Assembly: GCF_000878195.1 (NCBI RefSeq)
Contig: NZ_JXST01000008.1
Location: forward strand, 1 to 64,000
Reading direction: 5' to 3'
DNA length: 64,000 nucleotides
Source of the DNA: Mycolicibacterium llatzerense
GTDB lineage: Bacteria > Actinomycetota > Actinomycetes > Mycobacteriales > Mycobacteriaceae
The notes under the pieces were generated by a model that saw only the letters and a list, made by a program, of their open reading frames with translations, made no database searches and was not told where the DNA came from. Shown here piece by piece: positions 25,732 through 34,663 of this stretch. A program made the position numbers and the translations under genes. Positions within the stretch are counted from its first letter, which is position 1. Each line of letters opens with the position of its first letter.

Positions 25732-26502
25732 GTGAGCACTCCAGACCCCAACCGGCTCGGCGGCCTCGCCTGGGCCCGGCGCACCCGCGGCACTCTCACC
25801 GGGGCCGAGCGACGCCGGCTGATCGGCGCCATCGCGGCCACTCAGGTGGTCAACGCCGTCGGCCGCCTGAAGCTCGCGCTGGGCAGATTGCCCGACGGTG
25901 CGGCAGACATCGACGTCCGCGATTTCGTGGCGCCCGACTCCCGGCTCGCCCGTGAGGCCGAGTCGGCCTGCGCAGAACAGTCCGATCTGCTGGCCGCGCA
26001 CTCGTACCGGACCTGGCTGTGGGGCATGGCGTTGGCCGCGCTGGACCGGCAACCGCTCGATCGTGAGCTGTTCTACTGCGCCGCGCTGGTCCACGACTGG
26101 GGAGCGATGAGCACGGTGGCGGGCGAAGACTTCACGATCCGCGGCGCGGAGCGCGCGCTGGCCTGCGCGCGGGCCGCAGGTCTCGACCCCGTCCGCGCCG
26201 ATCTGATCGCCGACGGCATCTGCTGCCACACCACCCCCGGTGCGACTGTCGAGCGCGACGGAGCGATCGCGTATTACACGCAGTACGGCGCGATGGTCGA
26301 CGGCGCCGGCTTGCGTGCGTGGGACGTCGCGCCCCACAACATCGAAGAGGTGCTGCGCCGACACCCCCGCGGGCCAGGCTTCAAACGCGGCCTGAGCGAC
26401 ATCATCATTGCCGAGGCGCGAGCGGTCCCGGAGGGACGCTTCGGGCTGGCCCGGCGCTGCGGCATGACGCTCGCGGTACATATGGCACCGTTCGACAGCT
26501 GA
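25732..26502 (+). CDS. HD-domain family protein
   Basis: A 256-residue protein with an HD-type metal site: a first His in AAHSYRTWLWG, the His-Asp pair in CAALVHDWG, then SEGAERALAC-type helices and a later His in CCHTTPG. This layout resembles HD-domain phosphohydrolases or diamine-oxidase-like HD proteins of unknown substrate. The start is a GTG at 25732 with GACAGGA upstream. It precedes the dioxygenase gene by about 60 bp, possibly the same transcript. Confidence 0.78.
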   Translation: MSTPDPNRLGGLAWARRTRGTLTGAERRRLIGAIAATQVVNAVGRLKLALGRLPDGAADIDVRDFVAPDSRLAREAESACAEQSDLLAAHSYRTWLWGMALAALDRQPLDRELFYCAALVHDWGAMSTVAGEDFTIRGAERALACARAAGLDPVRADLIADGICCHTTPGATVERDGAIAYYTQYGAMVDGAGLRAWDVAPHNIEEVLRRHPRGPGFKRGLSDIIIAEARAVPEGRFGLARRCGMTLAVHMAPFDS

Positions 26503-26560
26503 ACGGCTCTTGGGGCGGGTGCCGGCACCCGTATCTTTGGCTGGAACACGAAGGGACACA

Positions 26561-27805
26561 ATGGCGACCGACGAGTTGGGCACTGGTCTTCCGTGGGTCG
26601 ATGCCATCGCGGCGTCGTTTCCGCAGCATTCGTTCGACGCGTTCCATACCCGCGATCTGCCCGCGCTCAACGCCCGACACGGCGCCCTCGTCGTCGACGA
26701 CCTCGCCGGTGTCCCGCCGCTCGCCTTCCAGCTCCCCGACGGGAAGGCGTTCACCTGGCGCGCGACGCCGACCGGAGTGGAAACCAGCGCAGGCGACACC
26801 AACGCCCCCACCCTGATCGAGTTCGACGAGACCACGTTCTCGGCCTTCCTGCACCGACTGCTGTCAGCGTCCGGCGCCGTCCGCACCGGCCGGGCGCGCC
26901 TGGTTCGCGGCACGCTGCCGGACTGGCAGCGCTGGGAGCCCGCCATCCAGACCCTGCTGAGCGGCACCCCGATCTACACCGCTGCGGTGCGGGACACGCT
27001 CATCGACCGGGACGGCCGGCCGCTCGATCTGAACCACACCTTCACCGCCGACGACGACATCGACGACCTGCGCCACTTCTTCAACGTCGCCGGCTACCTG
27101 CACATCCGCGGCGTCTACAGCCCCGACGAGATCGCCGCCTGGGGCGCGGAAGTCGAGAAAGTCCGAGCCATGAGTACGCCGGGCGACCCGTTCTCGTGGT
27201 GGTCGCTGAACTCAAGCGGATCCGAAATCGTCACGCGCATCAACTATCTGGGCCGCTACTCCGACGTCCTCCAAGCGCTGTGCGCCGAACCTCGAACCAC
27301 TGCGTACGCCCGACTGGCGGGCCCTGAACTCCGGGTCTGCGACGACCGGCTCGACGGGCCAATGGTTTTCATCAAGAACTCCGATGTGGTCAAGGGTGAC
27401 GGTGATCTGGGCTGGCACGTCGATGACGGCATCGGCGGGCACCCCGTCATGTGCCCACTCATCCAGGCGGGTATCCAGCTCGATCAGGCCAACGCGGACA
27501 ACGGCCAGTTGATGGTGCTGGCCGGGTCGCACCGCTACACCAAGCACTGGCTCCAATGGGGGCACGAGGGCGACCTCCCCGTCGTCAAGCTCGACACCGA
27601 ACCCGGCGATCTCACCCTGCATTACGGCGACATCATGCACAGCACTCCCCCGCCGACCGCGCCGGATGCCGGGCGCAGGGTCCTGTACTACAAGTTCGCC
27701 GAGGAAAAGACGTTCGGGTGGATTCCGGCGGGCTGCCACTACAACGACGCGCTCTTCCGCGCCGACGCCGCCGGCAAGGTATCCAGCCGCGCCGCCACAC
27801 ACTGA
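26561..27805 (+). CDS. phytanoyl-CoA dioxygenase (PhyH) family protein
   Basis: A 414-residue Fe(II)/2-oxoglutarate oxygenase. The facial triad is visible as HVDDGIGG (H-x-D) and GDIMHSTPPP (second His), followed by the Arg that binds 2-oxoglutarate in APDAGRRVLYY. An N-terminal domain of about 170 residues precedes the jelly-roll core. The ATG at 26561 follows AAGGGA. Members hydroxylate phytanoyl-CoA or diverse small molecules; the thioesterase gene just downstream hints at an acyl-CoA substrate (inference). Confidence 0.9.
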   Translation: MATDELGTGLPWVDAIAASFPQHSFDAFHTRDLPALNARHGALVVDDLAGVPPLAFQLPDGKAFTWRATPTGVETSAGDTNAPTLIEFDETTFSAFLHRLLSASGAVRTGRARLVRGTLPDWQRWEPAIQTLLSGTPIYTAAVRDTLIDRDGRPLDLNHTFTADDDIDDLRHFFNVAGYLHIRGVYSPDEIAAWGAEVEKVRAMSTPGDPFSWWSLNSSGSEIVTRINYLGRYSDVLQALCAEPRTTAYARLAGPELRVCDDRLDGPMVFIKNSDVVKGDGDLGWHVDDGIGGHPVMCPLIQAGIQLDQANADNGQLMVLAGSHRYTKHWLQWGHEGDLPVVKLDTEPGDLTLHYGDIMHSTPPPTAPDAGRRVLYYKFAEEKTFGWIPAGCHYNDALFRADAAGKVSSRAATH

Positions 27806-27834
27806 CGGCGGGCACGCGACCGGCGCCAGGCATC

Positions 27835-28646
27835 ATGTTGAACGTGACCAGTTCTCACTCGCTCGACCAAGCCCTGGACTTGCAGCCCATCGATGACACC
27901 CGCATGCGCGGCTGCACCCAGCCGGACTGGGCGAACATGGTCGGCCCGTTCGGCGGGGTCACGGCCGCGACACTGTTGCATGCGGTCGAACTGCGGCCGG
28001 ACCGCATCGGTGAACCGTTGGCCCTCACCGTCAACTACGCGGCGCCCATCGCCGACGGTGAGTTCGACATCACGCTGAAGCCCGCCCGCACCAACCGGAC
28101 CAACCAGCACTGGATCGCCGAACTCAGCCAAGACGGCGACATCAAGACGACGGCCACCATGGTCTTCGGCATCCGGCGGGATACGTGGTCGGACGACGAG
28201 TCGCGGATGCCGAGCGTGCCGGGACCCGAGGGACTCGCCATCAGCGGCCCGCCTCTGCCGTGGGTCAGCCAGTACGACATGCGCTTCGTCGAAAATCCTT
28301 TTCCGGCAGAGGATGCCCAGCCCAGTGAGTCGTCGAGGACGACGCTATGGGTGCGGGACGCGAACCAACGTGGCCTCGACTTCGCCGCCCTCGCCGCGAT
28401 GTCCGACATCTTCTATCCGCGAGTTTTCTGCGGCGCGGCGGCTTCTTCCCGGCCGGGACGATCTCGCTGACCACGTACTTCCACGCCAACGGGCACGAGC
28501 TCGAGAACATCGGCGGTGACTACGTCTTGGGCAGCGCGCACGCAAACCGCTTCTCGGACGGCTACTTCGACCAGAGCGCCCACGTGTGGACCCGCGACGG
28601 TGCGCTGCTCGCCAGCACCCATCAGATCGTCTACTTCAAGGGCTGA
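27835..28646 (+). pseudogene. acyl-CoA thioesterase, frameshifted
   Basis: A TesB-like double-hotdog thioesterase split between two frames. The first frame runs from MLNVTSSHSL to MSDIFYPRVF and then leaves the family; the second frame continues with LRRGGFFPAGTISLTTYFHA and ends QIVYFKG. Joining them at 28424-28428, in the run GTTTTCTG, would need one extra base and gives an uninterrupted protein of about 270 residues (MSDIFYPRVF joined directly to LRRGG). It may be a sequencing error, a recent mutation or slippage at the T run. It lies 30 bp after the PhyH gene. Confidence 0.82.
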
Positions 28647-28663
28647 CGCGCCAAAGCGCGTCC
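28646..28663. terminator. short hairpin between convergent genes
   Basis: Arms GACGCGC (28646-28652) and GCGCGTC (28657-28663) with a CAAA loop, between the thioesterase stop and the stop of the OYE gene. Confidence 0.45.
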
Positions 28664-28667
28664 AGCC

Positions 28668-29912
28668 TCAGAGCCCGCGCTTGCGCCCGAAGGACGCGCG
28701 GCCGTTACGACGCACCATTGCCACGGTGGTCGCGAAACGCCCACGTTTGATGTCGGGCCGCAGACCGGCGCCGAGGCGGTGTAGTTGATCGGTGTGCCAA
28801 TTGAGGTCGAGCAGGCCGTCCATCGTCTTGAGATTGACGACCCGCCCGACCACGGGCGGCACGCCGTACCGAATGGTGTGCGCGGTAAGAGCTTCCGTGT
28901 GACCGGCCAGGATTTGTTCGGCGGCGTTGGTGGTGGTTGCAGTCGGCCGGCCGAGGCCGATGACATCGCATTCGCCGCCCGAGACGGCATCCTGCATCGC
29001 GCTGCGCGACCGGAATCCCCCGGTAACAGCCAACGGCACATCACCGATCAATTCGCGTACCGTGCGCGCGTACTCGAGGAAGTAGGCCTCGCGCGCCCGG
29101 GTGCTCGCAGCGGCCGCGCCCATCATGGCAGGCTGTTCGTAACTCCCGCCGCTGACCTCGATGAGGTCGATCCCTTCCGAGGCGACCGCCGCCAGCACAC
29201 CTCGGGATTCGTCTTCGCTGAATCCGCCCCGCTGGAAGTCCGCTGAATTGAGTTTGAGCGCAACGGCGAAACTCGGCGAGACCCGGCTGCGGATGCGGCG
29301 GATGATCTCGATCAGGAAGCGCATCCGCCGTTGCGAATCGCCGCCCCACTCGTCGTCGCGCTGATTCGACAGCGGCGAGAGGAACTGCGCGACGAGATAG
29401 CCATGCGCGCCGTGAATCTCGACGCCGTCGAAACCCGCTGTCTCGCAGACCGCGGCGGCCGTCGCGAACCGGTCTATGATGTCCTCGATCTCGCCGGACG
29501 TCAGCTCACGAGGTGTTGCCGCACCGGGAAGCTTGAGCGGAATCGCGCTGGGCGCGACCGGGACATGTCCGAGTGCGAGCGGATTCGATTGACGCCCAGG
29601 GTGATTGATCTGCGCGAAGATGGGGGCGCCACCGTTCTTGGCCGTCTTGGCCCAACGCGACAGCGCGTCGAGATCGCGCTCGTCCTCGATCACGACGTTG
29701 CCCGGTTCGCCCAGCTGCGTGCGGTCGACCATCACGTTGCCGGTGACGATCAGGCCGTAGCCGCCACTGCCCCACGCGGTGTACAGCCGTTCGAGACGCT
29801 CATCGGGCGCGTTGCGCTTGGTGCCGAGCGCTTCGCTCAAGGCGGCCTTCATGATTCGGTTCGGCAGCACCAGACCGCAGGGCAGGGTCAACGGGTCGTG
29901 CAACGCGGTCAC
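28668..29912 (-). CDS. NADH:flavin oxidoreductase, Old Yellow Enzyme family
   Basis: A 414-residue FMN TIM-barrel enzyme. FMN and substrate contacts are visible: INHPGRQSN, EIHGAHGYLVAQFLSP (the two His for hydrogen-bonding the substrate), LKLNSADFQRGG, and the phosphate-binding TGGFRS and IGLGRP. It reduces activated C=C bonds with NAD(P)H. I chose GTG 29912 (VTALHDPLTL), eight bases after AGAGGA. It is divergent from a TetR regulator with two operator-like palindromes between them. Confidence 0.92.
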   Translation of the reverse strand: MTALHDPLTLPCGLVLPNRIMKAALSEALGTKRNAPDERLERLYTAWGSGGYGLIVTGNVMVDRTQLGEPGNVVIEDERDLDALSRWAKTAKNGGAPIFAQINHPGRQSNPLALGHVPVAPSAIPLKLPGAATPRELTSGEIEDIIDRFATAAAVCETAGFDGVEIHGAHGYLVAQFLSPLSNQRDDEWGGDSQRRMRFLIEIIRRIRSRVSPSFAVALKLNSADFQRGGFSEDESRGVLAAVASEGIDLIEVSGGSYEQPAMMGAAAASTRAREAYFLEYARTVRELIGDVPLAVTGGFRSRSAMQDAVSGGECDVIGLGRPTATTTNAAEQILAGHTEALTAHTIRYGVPPVVGRVVNLKTMDGLLDLNWHTDQLHRLGAGLRPDIKRGRFATTVAMVRRNGRASFGRKRGL

Positions 29913-29979
29913 GGACTGGTCCTCTCGTCGGCCATCAGATGTTCGGACGCAAGCGAAATCATCGGGCACGCGGTCGCAG

Positions 29980-29995
29980 TATATCGATCGGTATA
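29980..29995. promoter_or_regulatory. TetR operator candidate 1
   Basis: A 16-bp quasi-palindrome of the form TATAYCGATCGRTATA; a 12-bp perfect palindrome TCGGTATACCGA overlaps its right half (29988-29999). It lies between the divergent OYE and TetR genes. Confidence 0.6.
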
Positions 29996-30011
29996 CCGAC
30001 CGCGACGCTAG

Positions 30012-30027
30012 TACACCGAATGGTATA
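30012..30027. promoter_or_regulatory. TetR operator candidate 2
   Basis: A second copy of the same half-sites (TACACCG/ATGGTATA), starting 32 bp after the first, about three helical turns, and only 9 bp before the TetR start codon. It would allow autorepression. Confidence 0.6.
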
Positions 30028-30036
30028 TTTCAAGGC

Positions 30037-30624
30037 GTGCGGGTACGCGAACGTCTCATCGCGGCGACGGCGTCGCTGATGCGGTGCCATGGCGTCGCCG
30101 GGACGGGCATCGCCGGAATCGTCGACACCAGCGGCATCACCCGACGCTCGATCTACGTCAACTTTCCGGGCGGCAAGGCCGAACTTGTCGCTGCCGCAAC
30201 GCGTTCGGCGGGCGATGAGTTGGCGGCGATATTGCGCGACAACATGTCGGAGCCTGATCCGGTCGCCGCCTTCGCCAAGATTTGGGCCGAGCATCTCATC
30301 GAGACGAATTTCGAGGGCGGGTGCGCGATCGTCGCGGCGGCGACGAGCCGGGACGAAGCACCCGAGGCGGCCGACGCCGCTGCGGAGGTGTTCGAGGACT
30401 GGGTCCAACTGATCGCCTCGCGACTTGCCGAAGCGGGCATCAAACCCCAAGTCGCGCAATCGCTGTCAACCACCATTGTCGCCGCGATGGAAGGCGCAGT
30501 GGTGATGGCACGCGCCGCGCAGTCGACGACCCCGCTGGACTTGGTCTCCCAGCACATCAGCGAACTCGTCGCCGCGCACCTCCCCGCGCCCCGGCGTGCA
30601 CCGCGAAAGCGGTCAGCGGTCTAG
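30037..30624 (+). CDS. TetR/AcrR family regulator
   Basis: A 195-residue repressor: N-terminal helix-turn-helix (RERLIAATASLM then GIAGIVDTSGITRRSIYVNF) and a C-terminal ligand domain typical of the subgroup that contains ETNFEGGCAIVAAA. The start is GTG 30037; the upstream frame crosses the divergent promoter. It probably represses the OYE reductase gene and itself through the two palindromes upstream. Confidence 0.9.
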   Translation: MRVRERLIAATASLMRCHGVAGTGIAGIVDTSGITRRSIYVNFPGGKAELVAAATRSAGDELAAILRDNMSEPDPVAAFAKIWAEHLIETNFEGGCAIVAAATSRDEAPEAADAAAEVFEDWVQLIASRLAEAGIKPQVAQSLSTTIVAAMEGAVVMARAAQSTTPLDLVSQHISELVAAHLPAPRRAPRKRSAV

Positions 30625-30634
30625 AGGCACTGCC

Positions 30635-31456
30635 TCAGGAGAACACCGGCTGACCGTCAGCTCCCAGCAGATACCGCTCGGTGCCTTCGGCGACCCGGGG
30701 TGCGTCGCCGCCCAGCGCTACGGCGATCTTGTTGATGGCGTTGCGCATGACGTCGAGAGTGATCTCGGTGGCCTCAGCGTCGGAGAAGTGCGCCCGCACG
30801 TCGGCGGCCACCTCGGCCGGAATCCGCGACGGCGTCCAGACCAGGGCGTCGACATAGCGCAGCGCCGCCTTCTGCCGCTCGTCGAGCAGCGTTGACGATT
30901 CGTACAGTTCGATCTCGGAGTACAGGGACTCGTTGCCGCCGGCGTCCAGCGCGGTGCCCTCACGCAACGACTTACACAGCCGGCAGTTGTGGGCGGCCGC
31001 TCCGCGCAGCCGCACCACCTCGGTCATCACCGGATCGAGCTCGCGGCGCGCCCCGACCGAGCTGGCGAACTGGTTCAGCAGCAGGTCCACCGGATCGGTG
31101 GCGTGGTCCCAGCCGTCGGGGTCGGCTACCGGCGGCAGCCCCAACGCGGCGAATCCGGCCCGCACCCGCGGCACGAAATCGGCAATGAACATCAGCGCCA
31201 CGATGCGAAAACTATTGGCGCCCAGGGCTGCAGTGAGCTGTCCTCGCTGGGCCACAGACACCACGGACACATCGGTGCTGAACTGCTCGGCGAAGTCGGC
31301 CACCAGCGGCTCGGCGTCGGAGACGGGCCCGAACACCTCTTCATAGGGCAACGCCGCCAGGCCCAAGGTCTCGGCACACGTCTGCCGCATCACCGCATTG
31401 AGCCGGCGATCAGCCGGTGGCGACAATGCGATCAGGGCCGTCAGTAGATCCTCCAC
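30635..31456 (-). CDS. carboxymuconolactone decarboxylase (CMD/AhpD-like) family protein
   Basis: About 273 residues, two CMD-type helical domains. The redox pair is in AAHNCRLCKSLREG (C-x2-C), and YSEIELYESSTLLDERQKAAL is the following helix of the family. AhpD-like proteins use this pair in peroxide or disulfide reduction. The start is uncertain: GTG 31456 (VEDLLTALIA) avoids overlap with the divergent aldolase gene; a GTG at 31543 would overlap it. Confidence 0.8.
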   Translation of the reverse strand: MEDLLTALIALSPPADRRLNAVMRQTCAETLGLAALPYEEVFGPVSDAEPLVADFAEQFSTDVSVVSVAQRGQLTAALGANSFRIVALMFIADFVPRVRAGFAALGLPPVADPDGWDHATDPVDLLLNQFASSVGARRELDPVMTEVVRLRGAAAHNCRLCKSLREGTALDAGGNESLYSEIELYESSTLLDERQKAALRYVDALVWTPSRIPAEVAADVRAHFSDAEATEITLDVMRNAINKIAVALGGDAPRVAEGTERYLLGADGQPVFS

Positions 31457-31491
31457 GCTCTGGATTATTGCCGTGATGAGACCATCGACGC

Positions 31492-32517
31492 ATGGGTTCG
31501 ACCGTCTCGGCCGCATTCGCCTCCGATAACGCTGCTGGCGCACACCCCCGGGTGATCGAGGCCATCATCGACGCCAACCCGGGCTCGGTGAGCTCGTACG
31601 GCACCGACCCCAGCACGGAACGTGCAGCGCAGGCCCTCAGAGCAGCCTTCGAGGCCCCCGACGCCGACGTGCTGTTCGCGCTGACGGGTACCGCGGCCAA
31701 CGTCATCGCGCTGGCCTCCGCGGTACAGCCGTGGCAGGAGATTCTGTGCAGCGACATCGCGCACTCGTTGCTCGACGAAGCCGGCGGACCCGTGCGACTG
31801 TCCGGCGCACAGCTGACTCCCCTGCCCAGTGATGACGGGCTGATCGCGCCGCAGGAACTCGATCGGCACATCGCCCGCCGCGGGCCGGTGCACCACTCTC
31901 AGCCGCGCATCGTCACCATCACCCAGTCGACCGAGAACGGCCGCGTCTGGTCACCCGCCGCACTAGCGCAGTTCATCGACTACGCCCACCAGCACGACCT
32001 GCTGGTCCACGTGGACGGCTCGCGCATCGCCAATGCCATTGCCGCGCTGGACGTCCATCCGCGCGACGCCATCGGGGACGCCGACATCGTCACCGTCGGC
32101 GGCACCAAGAACGGCATGCTGTTCGGCGACGCTGTGCTGGTGCGCCGACCCGAACATTTCCCCGGAATTCGGTTCGTCCAGAAGCAGATAGGTCACCTCG
32201 CCAGCAAGCACCGCTTCATCTCGGCTCAGTTCGAGGCAATGCTGCGCGACGACCTCTGGTTGCAGAGCGCGGCCCACGCCAACCGCATGGCTGCGACCTT
32301 GAGCGCCGGGATGGCGGAGGCGGGGCTGCCACTGGCCGCACCGACCGAGGCCAACGAAGTGTTCGTCATCCTGGACGCCCCAACCACGGCGCGCGTCCGG
32401 GAACAGTTCGCCGTCCACGCTCCGGATCCGCTGCGACCCATTGTCCGGTTCGTCTGCTCCTGGGCGACCAGTGACGAGGACGTCGCCGCGGCGCTGAAAG
32501 TTATTGCGCCTGACTGA
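31492..32517 (+). CDS. low-specificity threonine aldolase family protein
   Basis: A 341-residue fold-type-I PLP enzyme. FALTGTAANVIAL and the PLP Lys in VTVGGTKNGML are characteristic; LVHVDGSRIANA carries the Asp that holds the pyridine nitrogen. It cleaves threonine or beta-hydroxy amino acids to glycine and an aldehyde. The last 15 codons lie in a 56-bp sequence duplicated at 38037-38092, so the 5.5-kb insertion that follows left this gene intact. Confidence 0.92.
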   Translation: MGSTVSAAFASDNAAGAHPRVIEAIIDANPGSVSSYGTDPSTERAAQALRAAFEAPDADVLFALTGTAANVIALASAVQPWQEILCSDIAHSLLDEAGGPVRLSGAQLTPLPSDDGLIAPQELDRHIARRGPVHHSQPRIVTITQSTENGRVWSPAALAQFIDYAHQHDLLVHVDGSRIANAIAALDVHPRDAIGDADIVTVGGTKNGMLFGDAVLVRRPEHFPGIRFVQKQIGHLASKHRFISAQFEAMLRDDLWLQSAAHANRMAATLSAGMAEAGLPLAAPTEANEVFVILDAPTTARVREQFAVHAPDPLRPIVRFVCSWATSDEDVAAALKVIAPD

Positions 32518-32528
32518 CCGATGACATG
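32473..32528 (+). repeat. 56-bp direct repeat, left copy
   Basis: Exact match to 38037-38092. It encodes the end of threonine aldolase (DEDVAAALKVIAPD and stop) on the plus strand and, on the minus strand, the same tail as tldE (MSSVSQAQ and stop). Bases outside the copies differ. Together they bracket the inserted segment. Confidence 0.95.
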
Positions 32529-32564
32529 CGCGTAGGTTCCACATGTGGGTGAGCAGTTGACTTC

Positions 32565-32639
32565 TTAGCCACGGGGATTCAGACGGACGTTGGCCGCCGC
32601 CCGCGGCCGGTTGTCGACCAATCCGTGGATGACGATCAC
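32565..32639 (-). CDS. possible 24-residue peptide or gene remnant
   Basis: A GTG at 32639 overlaps the stop of the MPT64-like gene (GTGA) and opens a 24-codon frame rich in Val/Arg (IHGLVDNRPRAAANVRLNPRG). It could be a coupled peptide or the leftover end of a gene cut by the insertion. No further support. Confidence 0.25.
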   Translation of the reverse strand: MIVIHGLVDNRPRAAANVRLNPRG

Positions 32640-33334
32640 TGGGCGAGAACCTGCATGACCGGTGCCAGCAGACCAGTCAACTGAGACCATGGGACTGTGA
32701 TCACCGGCTGGCCGTGGGCGAATTGATAGTCCTCGAAATGGATTTCGAGTCCTGCGGCAGTCGGAATCCAGTTATGGAAGTTCTTCTCGACAGGCGCATT
32801 GCCCGGCCCATCGCCCATCGGTCCCCCGTATACCGTGGGCCAAATCTCTTTCGTTTGTTCCGAAAGTCGGTTGAGCCCGGCCTGGGTGTCGGTGAACAGG
32901 TCGCCGAGGGTGATCGGCGCGGCGGTGCGGGTGTCAATGACGATGGTGGTGACGTAGTCCAACGGGTGAGCTCCACCCTGGTGGTAGTAGGCGCCGTGGA
33001 GCACCTGTGAAACCGCCGTCGGGCGAAAGCTCACGGTCGGGGTGGAATCAAAGGTCGCGTGGTCGCGCAGGACTTCGTCGCCATCGAGCATGGCGGCCAT
33101 CGTCCGCCCAGATGCAAGGCTAGCGGCGTTGAATACCGTTGCCACAGCATCATTGCCACCCGCTAGCTGGCCCACATTGACGTGCCAGCCGTCGCCCAGG
33201 TCGATGGTTGTGGTCGTGACGGTGTAGGTGGCGCCACCGCTGGTGCCAGTATCGGCAACCGCGGTGCTCGGCACAGCCAGGGTGAGCGCGAGCAGCGTGG
33301 CTATGGTCTTGCAGGCCTTCATGATCGTGATCAT
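32636..33334 (-). CDS. secreted MPT64/RsiV-like (DUF3298) protein
   Basis: A 232-residue exported protein: leader ending near TAVADTG, then a domain whose C-terminal half (ITLGDLFTDTQAGLNRLSEQ and GLEIHFEDYQFAHG.. ITVPWSQL) matches the DUF3298/RsiV fold found in the mycobacterial antigen MPT64. The ATG at 33334 directly follows the stop of the PknH-sensor-like gene, so they are co-translated. Function unknown. Confidence 0.78.
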   Translation of the reverse strand: MITIMKACKTIATLLALTLAVPSTAVADTGTSGGATYTVTTTTIDLGDGWHVNVGQLAGGNDAVATVFNAASLASGRTMAAMLDGDEVLRDHATFDSTPTVSFRPTAVSQVLHGAYYHQGGAHPLDYVTTIVIDTRTAAPITLGDLFTDTQAGLNRLSEQTKEIWPTVYGGPMGDGPGNAPVEKNFHNWIPTAAGLEIHFEDYQFAHGQPVITVPWSQLTGLLAPVMQVLAQ

Positions 33335-33988
33335 CTAGGGGACTTTCTTGGCGACGAGCGTGAGCACTGTCTGGGCAATCCGCGGATCGGTCGAGAAGTG
33401 CGCTGCGCCGATCTCGATCAACACCCGTCCACGCAGCGCGTCGATGTCCACGCTTCCTGGCCCGTTGACGCTGTCAGGGTACTGGATCAGCACCATTGAC
33501 GGTTCCGGTTCGGTAAGGGTGAACCCGGCGCCAAACACGTCGGGTGACGGGTGCGTGCGGCATTGCCGTGCAGCAGTTTTCAGTGCGTCGAAGGTCCGTC
33601 GAGCGGTATTGGCATCGGGATAAACGGCGACGCTCTGGCGAACACCGATATTGCTCGAGCCGCTGTAGCGCGCCGACGCGAAGTTCGACCAGGTGCTGCC
33701 GAACACCTCGTCTTGGTTGACGAAGTGCCGACATGGCGCCGACAGTGTGGCGTCCATGCTGTGGTCGACCCACGGGCTGGTGAGGTCTTCGTTGGGATTG
33801 GTGTGCAATGTGGGCCCTCCGACGATCGATTGCACCTGTGGCAGCGGCCGAATCATGTCGCCGCTACGCAATACACCGATCGGGGATGCAGCAGACGTCA
33901 TAGGAATTGTGTTGAGGCACACCAGCGCTGCCGCGGCGGCGAAGCCGCGGGACAGCCAGATCTGAGGCTCAGGCAGCGCGATCACCAT
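33335..33988 (-). CDS. secreted PknH-sensor-like protein
   Basis: About 217 residues. After a hydrophobic leader (LSRGFAAAAALVCLNTIP) comes a PknH C-terminal sensor-type domain: two conserved cysteines (SAPCRHFVNQ and ARQCRTHPS) and the typical QSVAVYPDANTARRTFDAL. This extracytoplasmic fold is common in mycobacterial lipoproteins, but no lipobox Cys is visible here. I chose ATG 33988; a GTG at 34048 after AAGGAG is an alternative that would lengthen the leader by 20 residues. Confidence 0.78.
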   Translation of the reverse strand: MVIALPEPQIWLSRGFAAAAALVCLNTIPMTSAASPIGVLRSGDMIRPLPQVQSIVGGPTLHTNPNEDLTSPWVDHSMDATLSAPCRHFVNQDEVFGSTWSNFASARYSGSSNIGVRQSVAVYPDANTARRTFDALKTAARQCRTHPSPDVFGAGFTLTEPEPSMVLIQYPDSVNGPGSVDIDALRGRVLIEIGAAHFSTDPRIAQTVLTLVAKKVP

Positions 33989-34156
33989 GCCCGTCGAACT
34001 CGGTTGTGCACCACGACAGTTATCCCCCGCACCTGGCCGATGAGTCACAGTCTCCTTGTTAATTGTCCGGCCAGTTCGGCAGGTCTCCTGACACCAATTT
34101 GTCGGCCAGCCAATTTGGCGTGAGTTGGGGACGCGTGTGCCAGATAGCCTGGCTTG

Positions 34157-34648
34157 ATGGTAATCAACCGGGTAGGCCTGGGGCTGGCCGTCCTCGGCGC
34201 CGCTGCCGTCATGACCGCCGCGGCGCTCGTGCGGCTGCAGTCCGGCGGGTGGATTCTCATCACCAGCTCTGTTGGCATCGCGGGCAGTGCCTTGTGGGTG
34301 AGCCGCGGCAACCACCGAGCAGCGGTGCTGCCTGTCGCGGTGTGTGTCCTGAGCAGCGTTCCGATCCTGGTCGGCGCGGCGCTGTCGAGCGCTATAGGTC
34401 CTGGGTTGTCGTTGCTACCGCATGCGATCGCCGCGATAGGCGTCGCTGTTGCTTTGGTCGGCTCGCTACTTCTCGCCCGGCGCCCAGTCGACGCCGACGA
34501 TCAATCTTCGTCTACCCCAATAGTTTCAGGGTACGGCGCCGTGCCCACCACCAATGACAACTGCCCACGCTGCAAGCGGTGGGTGAAGGCCGGAGTCAAG
34601 ACCTGCGGCTACTGCGGGTTCGCAGTCAAGCGTTACCGCGCCGTTTGA
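34157..34648 (+). CDS. membrane protein with C-terminal zinc ribbon
   Basis: A 163-residue protein with about four hydrophobic helices (GLGLAVLGAAAVMTAAALV, ILITSSVGIAGSALWV, VLPVAVCVLSSVPILVG, IAAIGVAVALVGSLLLA) and a C-terminal ribbon with two Cys knuckles, CPRCKRW and CGYCGF. The ribbon is expected to be cytoplasmic and bind zinc. It is followed within 16 bp by another membrane-protein gene. Function unknown. Confidence 0.7.
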   Translation: MVINRVGLGLAVLGAAAVMTAAALVRLQSGGWILITSSVGIAGSALWVSRGNHRAAVLPVAVCVLSSVPILVGAALSSAIGPGLSLLPHAIAAIGVAVALVGSLLLARRPVDADDQSSSTPIVSGYGAVPTTNDNCPRCKRWVKAGVKTCGYCGFAVKRYRAV

Positions 34649-34663
34649 CCAAGGGCCATCAAG

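Noticed and set aside
28424..28428. Programmed frameshift in the thioesterase
   Set aside because: The T run is short and there is no clear slippery heptamer with a downstream structure; mutation or read error is simpler.
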